This document shows, piece after piece, positions 58,905 to 64,000 of a stretch of 64,000 nucleotides of DNA; the first letter of the stretch is position 1; each line of letters opens with the position of its first letter. The DNA is from VYDC01 sp963667515. Lineage in GTDB: Bacteria; Chloroflexota; Dehalococcoidia; UBA2979. The DNA lies in the NCBI GenBank assembly GCA_963667515.2, contig CAXXXY010000006.1, forward strand, positions 310,001-374,000, read 5' to 3'. The notes beneath the pieces were generated by a model. That model had not been told where the DNA came from, ran no database searches, and worked only from the letters and a program-made list of their open reading frames with translations. The position numbers and the translations under genes were made by a program.

Positions 58905-59557
58905 GGGCCGCGCTGGCCGTGATGGAGAAGGATCTCCGGCTCGCCTGGCGCGACCGCGCGGGCTGGCTGACGGCGGTGAGCTTCGCGGCGATCTCCGTGC
59001 TCATCTACTCGTTCGCGCTCGACCTCGCCGCGCGCGAAGTGCGGCCGCTGCTGCCGGGGCTGCTGTGGGTGACCTTCCTCTTCGCGGGCATCGTCTCCTC
59101 GGGAGCGTCGTTCCAGACGGAGGGCGAGCGCGGGACGCTGGACGCGCAGCTGCTGGCGCCGGTCGCGCGCACGGCGCTCTACGCGGGCAAGCTGCTCGCG
59201 AACCTGCTGGCGCTGCTCGTCGTCGAGGTTGCCACTCTCGGCCTCGCCACTATCCTGTTCGACGAGTCGCTCCTCACGCTCGAGCTCGGCGGGATCGTGC
59301 TCTTGGGCACCGTTGGCTACGTCTCGCTCGTCACCGTCCTCGCGACGCTGGGTAGCCGTGTGCGCGCGCGCGCCGTGCTGATGCCCGTGCTCGCGCTGCC
59401 GCTGCTGGTGCCGCTGCTGATCGCGGCGGTGCGCGCCACCGGGGGCGCGCTGGGCGAGCCGACGGGCGACGCCCCGTGGCTGCTGCTGCTTGCGGTCTTC
59501 GCCGTGTGGGCGGCCGCCGGCAGCGCGCTGCTCTTCCCGCTGGCGGTCGAGCGATGA
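58901..59557 (+). CDS. ccmB: heme exporter permease CcmB
   Basis: A 218-residue, six-helix protein. It starts VMEKDLRLAWRDRAGWLTAV, then a loop with FAGIVSSGASFQTEGERGTL DAQLLAPV-type sequence characteristic of CcmB, and LPLLVPLLIAAVRATGGALG near the C-terminus. The membrane part of CcmAB. ATG 58901 overlaps the ccmA stop, and the stop overlaps ccmC. Confidence 0.93.
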   Translation: MRAALAVMEKDLRLAWRDRAGWLTAVSFAAISVLIYSFALDLAAREVRPLLPGLLWVTFLFAGIVSSGASFQTEGERGTLDAQLLAPVARTALYAGKLLANLLALLVVEVATLGLATILFDESLLTLELGGIVLLGTVGYVSLVTVLATLGSRVRARAVLMPVLALPLLVPLLIAAVRATGGALGEPTGDAPWLLLLAVFAVWAAAGSALLFPLAVER

Positions 59558-60294
59558 CCGCGCTCGGCGCGCTCGCGTGGGGCTGGGCGGGCCGCGGCTA
59601 CGCGCTGCGCTGGGCCGTGCTGCCCCCCGTGGTCGGCGTCGCGATGTTCGCGCTGCTGGTGGGCGCGGTGCTCGCGGCACCGCGCGAGGTCGTGGAGGGC
59701 GAGGTCCAGCGCATCTTCTACATCCACGTGCCGTCCGCGATCGCCGCCTACCTCGCCTTCGGCATCACCTTCCTCGCCTCGGCGGTGCTGCTGTGGCGGC
59801 GCGACATGCGCTGGGACGCGGTGGCGCGCTCGAGCGCGATGGTGGGCGTGCTGTTCACGGGCTTCACGCTGACCACGGGGATGATCTGGGGCAAGCCGAT
59901 CTGGGGCGTGTGGTGGACGTGGGACGCGCGCCTCACCAGCACCCTAATCCTCTTCCTGCTCTACGCCGGCTACCTGCTCGCGCGACAGCTCGCCGACGAG
60001 ACTGACGAGCAGGCGGCGCGCTTCGCGGCGGTGTTCGCGATCGTCGCCTTCATCGACATCCCGATCATCAACATGTCGGTGCGTTGGTGGCGCACGCTGC
60101 ACCCGCAGCCGATCGTCTTCGACCCCTTCGGCGAGCAGGCGCTCCCCGGCTCGATGCTGCTGGTGCTGGCGATCGGGATGGTGGCGATCGGGGCGCTGGC
60201 CCTGTGGCTGATCGTGCTGCGCGCCGAGGCCGAGGGGCTGACGCAGCGCGCGATCGGCCTGCGCCAGGGGATCGACCGGCGGGAGGCGCGCTGA
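59554..60294 (+). CDS. ccmC: heme transporter/handling protein CcmC
   Basis: A 246-residue six-helix protein. The WWD motif lies in WGKPIWGVWWTWDARLTSTL, and the flanking heme-ligand His residues in RIFYIHVPSAIAAY and WWRTLHPQPIVFDP. It attaches heme to CcmE's His. Complete, coupled on both sides (four-base overlap with ccmB and one-base TGATG overlap with ccmD). Confidence 0.95.
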   Translation: MTALGALAWGWAGRGYALRWAVLPPVVGVAMFALLVGAVLAAPREVVEGEVQRIFYIHVPSAIAAYLAFGITFLASAVLLWRRDMRWDAVARSSAMVGVLFTGFTLTTGMIWGKPIWGVWWTWDARLTSTLILFLLYAGYLLARQLADETDEQAARFAAVFAIVAFIDIPIINMSVRWWRTLHPQPIVFDPFGEQALPGSMLLVLAIGMVAIGALALWLIVLRAEAEGLTQRAIGLRQGIDRREAR

Positions 60295-60563
60295 TGGACC
60301 ACCTGGAGTTCCTGTTCGCGGGCTTCGCGGTGTTCTGGGCCGGGCTCTTCGTCTACCTGCTGCTGCTGCAGGCGCAGCTGCGCCAGCTCACCCGCGAGAT
60401 CGAGCGGCTGGAGGAGCGCCTCGCCGAGGCCGAGCCCGCGCCCGAGCCCGCGCCCGCCCCCTCGTTGGCCGCCGGGGCGGCCGGGGAGCCGCGAGCGGCG
60501 GGAGGAGCGCTGGCGCCCGGCTCGGCGCCGGGTGGCGCGGCGCCCACGGGGCGCGGCGGGTAG
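60294..60563 (+). CDS. ccmD: CcmD-like small membrane protein
   Basis: An 89-residue protein with one helix (FLFAGFAVFWAGLFVYLLLL) followed by QLRQLTREIERLEERLAEAE, the charged coiled coil seen in CcmD-like proteins, and a low-complexity Pro/Ala tail. CcmD holds CcmABC and CcmE together. The position immediately after ccmC supports the call. Longer than E. coli CcmD because of the tail. Confidence 0.8.
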   Translation: MDHLEFLFAGFAVFWAGLFVYLLLLQAQLRQLTREIERLEERLAEAEPAPEPAPAPSLAAGAAGEPRAAGGALAPGSAPGGAAPTGRGG

Positions 60564-60654
60564 GATGTCGGCGGGGCCGGGGGGGCCCGCGTCGCCCACT
60601 CGGCGTCCCACACGCGCCACGGCAGCAGGGCAGCGCGCCCGGAAGGGGGTCGGC

Positions 60655-61639
60655 GTGCGCATCGTGCTCGGGCGGCCGCTCACCGGCTTCCAGCTGCTGA
60701 CGCTCGTCACCGCCGCCGGCACGCTGGTGCTGATCGCGATCGGCGCCGTGGTGCGCACCACCGAGTCCGGCCTCGGCTGCCCCGACTGGCCGCTCTGCCA
60801 CGGCGGCCTGCTGCCGCCGCTGGAGCGCATCGCGATCATCGAGTACACGCACCGCACCGCGGCCTCGATCGTGGGGCTGCTCATCGTGTGGGTCGCCGGC
60901 TGGGCGCTGTGGCGCCACCGCGACGACCGCGCACTCGCGCGCCTCGCCGCCATCTCGCTGCCGCTGCTCGCCGTGCAGGCGTGGCTGGGCAAGGAGACGG
61001 TGGAGCGCGAGCTCCCGCCCGAGGTGGTGACGCTGCACCTCGCCACCGGGCTCGTGCTGTTCGCGGTCGTGGCGCTGATCGCGGCGCTGGCGTGGCTGGG
61101 CCCGGCGCGGCGACGCCTGCACGACGCGGACCGCGAGCGCTTCCTGCGGGTCGCCGCCGTCGGCACCGCGATCACCTTCGCGGTGCTGATCGCGGGCTCC
61201 TACCTCGTGGGCGAGGGCGCGGGGCCCGCGTGCTCGAGCTGGCCGGGCTGCGCCGAGGCGCCCACGCCCTTCCTCGACGGCGAGCGGTTGCAGCACGTGC
61301 ACTGGCTGCACCGCGCGACGGTGGTGGTCGGCGCGCTCGCCGTGGCCTTCGTCGCGTGGGCCTCGACGTGGGTCGTGCGCGCGGGGCCGTCGCTGCGCCG
61401 CGGCGTCGGCCTGCTCGCGGCGCTCTACGCCGCGCAGGTGGTCGTGGGCGCCGCAAACATCTGGACCGACCACTCGGCGGCCGTGCGCTCCGCCCACCTC
61501 GCGCTCGCCGCCGCGATCTGGGCGCTGCTGGTGACGATCGTGGTGGCGGGGCGCTTCGCGCCGGGGCCCGCCGCCCAGCGATCGCCCGCGCCGCTCTCGA
61601 CGCCCGCCACCTCCGGCGCCACAGGAGGTGGGGGCGCCC

Positions 61640-61647
<8 letters not shown>
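60655..61647 (+). CDS. ctaA: heme A synthase
   Basis: A 330-residue COX15/CtaA protein that oxidises the C8 methyl of heme O to heme A. Eight transmembrane helices in two repeats hold four His ligands: EYTHRTAAS, VTLHLATGLVL, HVHWLHRATVV and SAHLALAAAI. Cysteine pairs occur in GLGCPDWPLCHGG and GPACSSWPGCAEA, as in Gram-positive CtaA. GTG 60655 follows AAGGGGGT; ATG 60565 is an alternative. The next gene overlaps the end. Confidence 0.93.
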
Positions 61648-62605
<958 letters not shown>

Positions 62606-62649
62606 CGCGCCGCCCCCGACCGAGGCGCGCGCGGCCCCCGAGCCCCTCG

Positions 62650-63723
62650 CTACGCGTCCTGCAGGCGGAAGACGGCGCGCGCGAGCAGCGCGCTGAGGGC
62701 GACCCACGCCAGCAGGACCGCGAGCTCCGGCGCCTGCGACCACACCGACGCGCCGTCGAGGCTCACCGCGCGCATCGCGCGCAGCATGTGCGTGAGCGGC
62801 AGCAGCTCGACCAGTCGCTGCACGAGCTCCGGCAGCGCGCTGGTGGGGAAGAACGAGCCCGAGAGGAACATCATCGGGAAGGTGATGGCGTTGGCCGCGC
62901 CCTCGACGGCGTAGCGGCCGTGCACCAGCCCCGCCACCACCACGCCGAGGTTGAGGAAGACGAGGTTCCCTACCAGCGCGAACAGCGCGAGCGCGAGCAC
63001 GCCCTCCAACACCTCGGCGCCCAGCGCTGTGGCGGCGAGCAGCAGCAGCGCGATCTGCACCACCGCCAGCAGCACGTAGCTCCCGACCAGCGAGCTGAAG
63101 AAGCGCCACGGCGGCAGCGGCGTCGCGCGCACGCGGCGCAGCACCCCCTCCTCGCGGTAGCGCGCGAGCGACGAGGCGAGGCCGATGGTGCTGAAGGTCA
63201 GCAGCGCGAGCCCGACGATGCCCGGCGCGAGGAAGTCGAAGTAGGTCGTCTCGGAGGCGCCCGAGGCGCGCGTCGTCAGCTCCACGGCGCGGGGGGCGCC
63301 GGTGAGGCCGATGTTCACGTCGTCGACCACAGAGCCCAGCGCGGCGCGCAGCGCGGCGAGGCGGCCCGGGTCGTCGATCGCGTGCAGCAGCTCGGCGGGG
63401 AGCGGGCCGCCGCCTGCGGCCGGCGGACCGATCAGCAGCACCGCGTCGGCGTCGCCATCGTCGAGCAGCTCGTGCGCCGCCCCGTCGTCGAGCCCGGAGC
63501 GCGCCTCCACCTCGAGGAAGTCGAGCGCGGCGACGGCCGCCTCGAGGCGGGCCCCGGCCGCGACGCCCGAGCGGTCGCTCACCACCAGATCCTCCTCGGC
63601 GAAGGAGTCGAAGGAGAAGAGCCGGAAGATGCCGAGCAGCATCAGCGGGAAGATGAGCGCCCAGAACAGCGACTGGCGGTCGCGCACCAGCACCTTCACC
63701 TGCGCGCCCAGCAGGATGCGCAT
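62650..63723 (-). CDS. ABC-2 type transporter permease
   Basis: A 357-residue permease with six helices: one near the start (SLFWALIFPLMLLGIFRLF), a ~150-residue extracytoplasmic domain (LVVSDRSGVAAGARLEAAVA), then FLAPGIVGLALLTFSTIGLA, FFSSLVGSYVLLAVVQIALL and others, and a C-terminal MLRAMRAVSLDGASVWSQAP. The arrangement matches YhfJ/drug or lipid exporters of the ABC-2 class. The stop of the upstream ATPase gene overlaps its ATG (TGATG at 63721-63725), so the two are co-translated. Convergent with ctaB, 45 bases apart. Confidence 0.9.
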   Translation of the reverse strand: MRILLGAQVKVLVRDRQSLFWALIFPLMLLGIFRLFSFDSFAEEDLVVSDRSGVAAGARLEAAVAALDFLEVEARSGLDDGAAHELLDDGDADAVLLIGPPAAGGGPLPAELLHAIDDPGRLAALRAALGSVVDDVNIGLTGAPRAVELTTRASGASETTYFDFLAPGIVGLALLTFSTIGLASSLARYREEGVLRRVRATPLPPWRFFSSLVGSYVLLAVVQIALLLLAATALGAEVLEGVLALALFALVGNLVFLNLGVVVAGLVHGRYAVEGAANAITFPMMFLSGSFFPTSALPELVQRLVELLPLTHMLRAMRAVSLDGASVWSQAPELAVLLAWVALSALLARAVFRLQDA

Positions 63724-64000
63724 CAGCCGCCCCCGCCACCGGGCGGCCCGTCCGCGTCCCCGGCGCCGGCGGGCGGCGCGCTCGCGGATGGTGCGCCCGC
63801 TTCGTGCCGGTCGGCGCCGAGGTGGCGGCCGGTGAGCGCGAGGAAGAGCTCCTCCAGCGTGGCGGGCTCGACGAGCAGGTCGAGCAGCCCCGCTCCCGCC
63901 TCGGCCGCCAGCGCCGAGGCCGCCGCCGCCGCCTCAGCGCTGGCCGCGTGCAGGCGCGCCAGCGCGCCCTCCTCCGTGCGCTCCTGCTCGACGCCGACCA
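63723..64000 (-). CDS. ABC transporter ATP-binding protein, 3' end (cut by window edge)
   Basis: The last ~91 codons of an ATPase whose 5' part lies beyond the window. The family tail LVEPATLEELFLALTGRHLG is typical of ABC-2 ATPases (where the conserved ExxFxxLTG closes the domain). The end is Ala/Gly/Pro-rich. Its stop overlaps the permease ATG. No Walker motifs are within view. Confidence 0.8.
   Translation of the reverse strand, partial: VGVEQERTEEGALARLHAASAEAAAAASALAAEAGAGLLDLLVEPATLEELFLALTGRHLGADRHEAGAPSASAPPAGAGDADGPPGGGGG

Overview
The window reads as a chromosomal segment of a GC-rich (by eye about 70%) aerobic bacterium. A lipoprotein-type caa3 cytochrome oxidase, heme A synthesis, System I (Ccm) cytochrome c maturation and many CoA-linked oxidative enzymes, with no Proteobacteria-style neighbours, suggest Chloroflexota (Dehalococcoidia-like). 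Thermoleophilia-type Actinomycetota is a weaker alternative. This placement is inference; no rRNA or tRNA gene is present.

Bases 1-16,200 are accessory DNA. After a multidrug-type ABC exporter (999-2801) and a rhodanese (3191-4021) come nested and decayed insertion sequences. An IS3-type element occurs as three copies: 179-612 truncated, 4478-5832 intact inside another IS, and 11598-12952 intact. A DDE element with TGTAGGG ends (4088-6578) also has a 184-bp deletion derivative (613-796). A second IS3 element (6658-9221) is itself split by an IS30-type remnant. Between them lie relics of an integrative element (excisionase-like gene, broken replication-type gene, tRNA-3'-end-like sequence), an alanine-rich LEA-like gene, a degenerate 95-bp tandem repeat array, an acyl-CoA dehydrogenase and 1.3 kb of apparently non-coding DNA.

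Bases 16,200-47,700 are a denser chromosomal block: orphan histidine kinase, TrkH-type K+ channel, thioesterase, formyltransferase, VOC protein, dienelactone hydrolase, MFS transporter, a frameshifted PPK2, a double CaiB/BaiF CoA-transferase, lipoate ligase-like protein, LLM flavin oxidoreductase, acyl-CoA dehydrogenase, a GrdB-like protein, a triple RidA protein, two SDRs, an MDR reductase, alpha/beta hydrolase, amidase, folP, a DUF2520-like protein, a ROK-like protein and nadE. Two nearly identical IS481-family copies sit at GCTAGC sites.

Bases 47,800-64,000 are the respiratory block. ctaC-ctaD-ctaE-ctaF on the minus strand face away from a tightly overlapping plus-strand operon tlpA-ccmE-ccmF-ccmH-ccmI-like-(unknown)-ccmA-ccmB-ccmC-ccmD-like-ctaA-ctaB, with ctaG nearby. 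An ABC-2 exporter closes the window.

The most striking observation is two independent in-frame UGA codons at expected redox-active cysteine positions. One is in the C-terminal rhodanese active-site loop, followed by a hairpin whose GGGUCU apical loop sits at the spacing of the classical fdhF SECIS. The other is in a UxxC motif of a GrdB-like protein. Both reading frames continue with family-like sequence to a later stop, so both are probably selenoproteins and the organism probably decodes selenocysteine.
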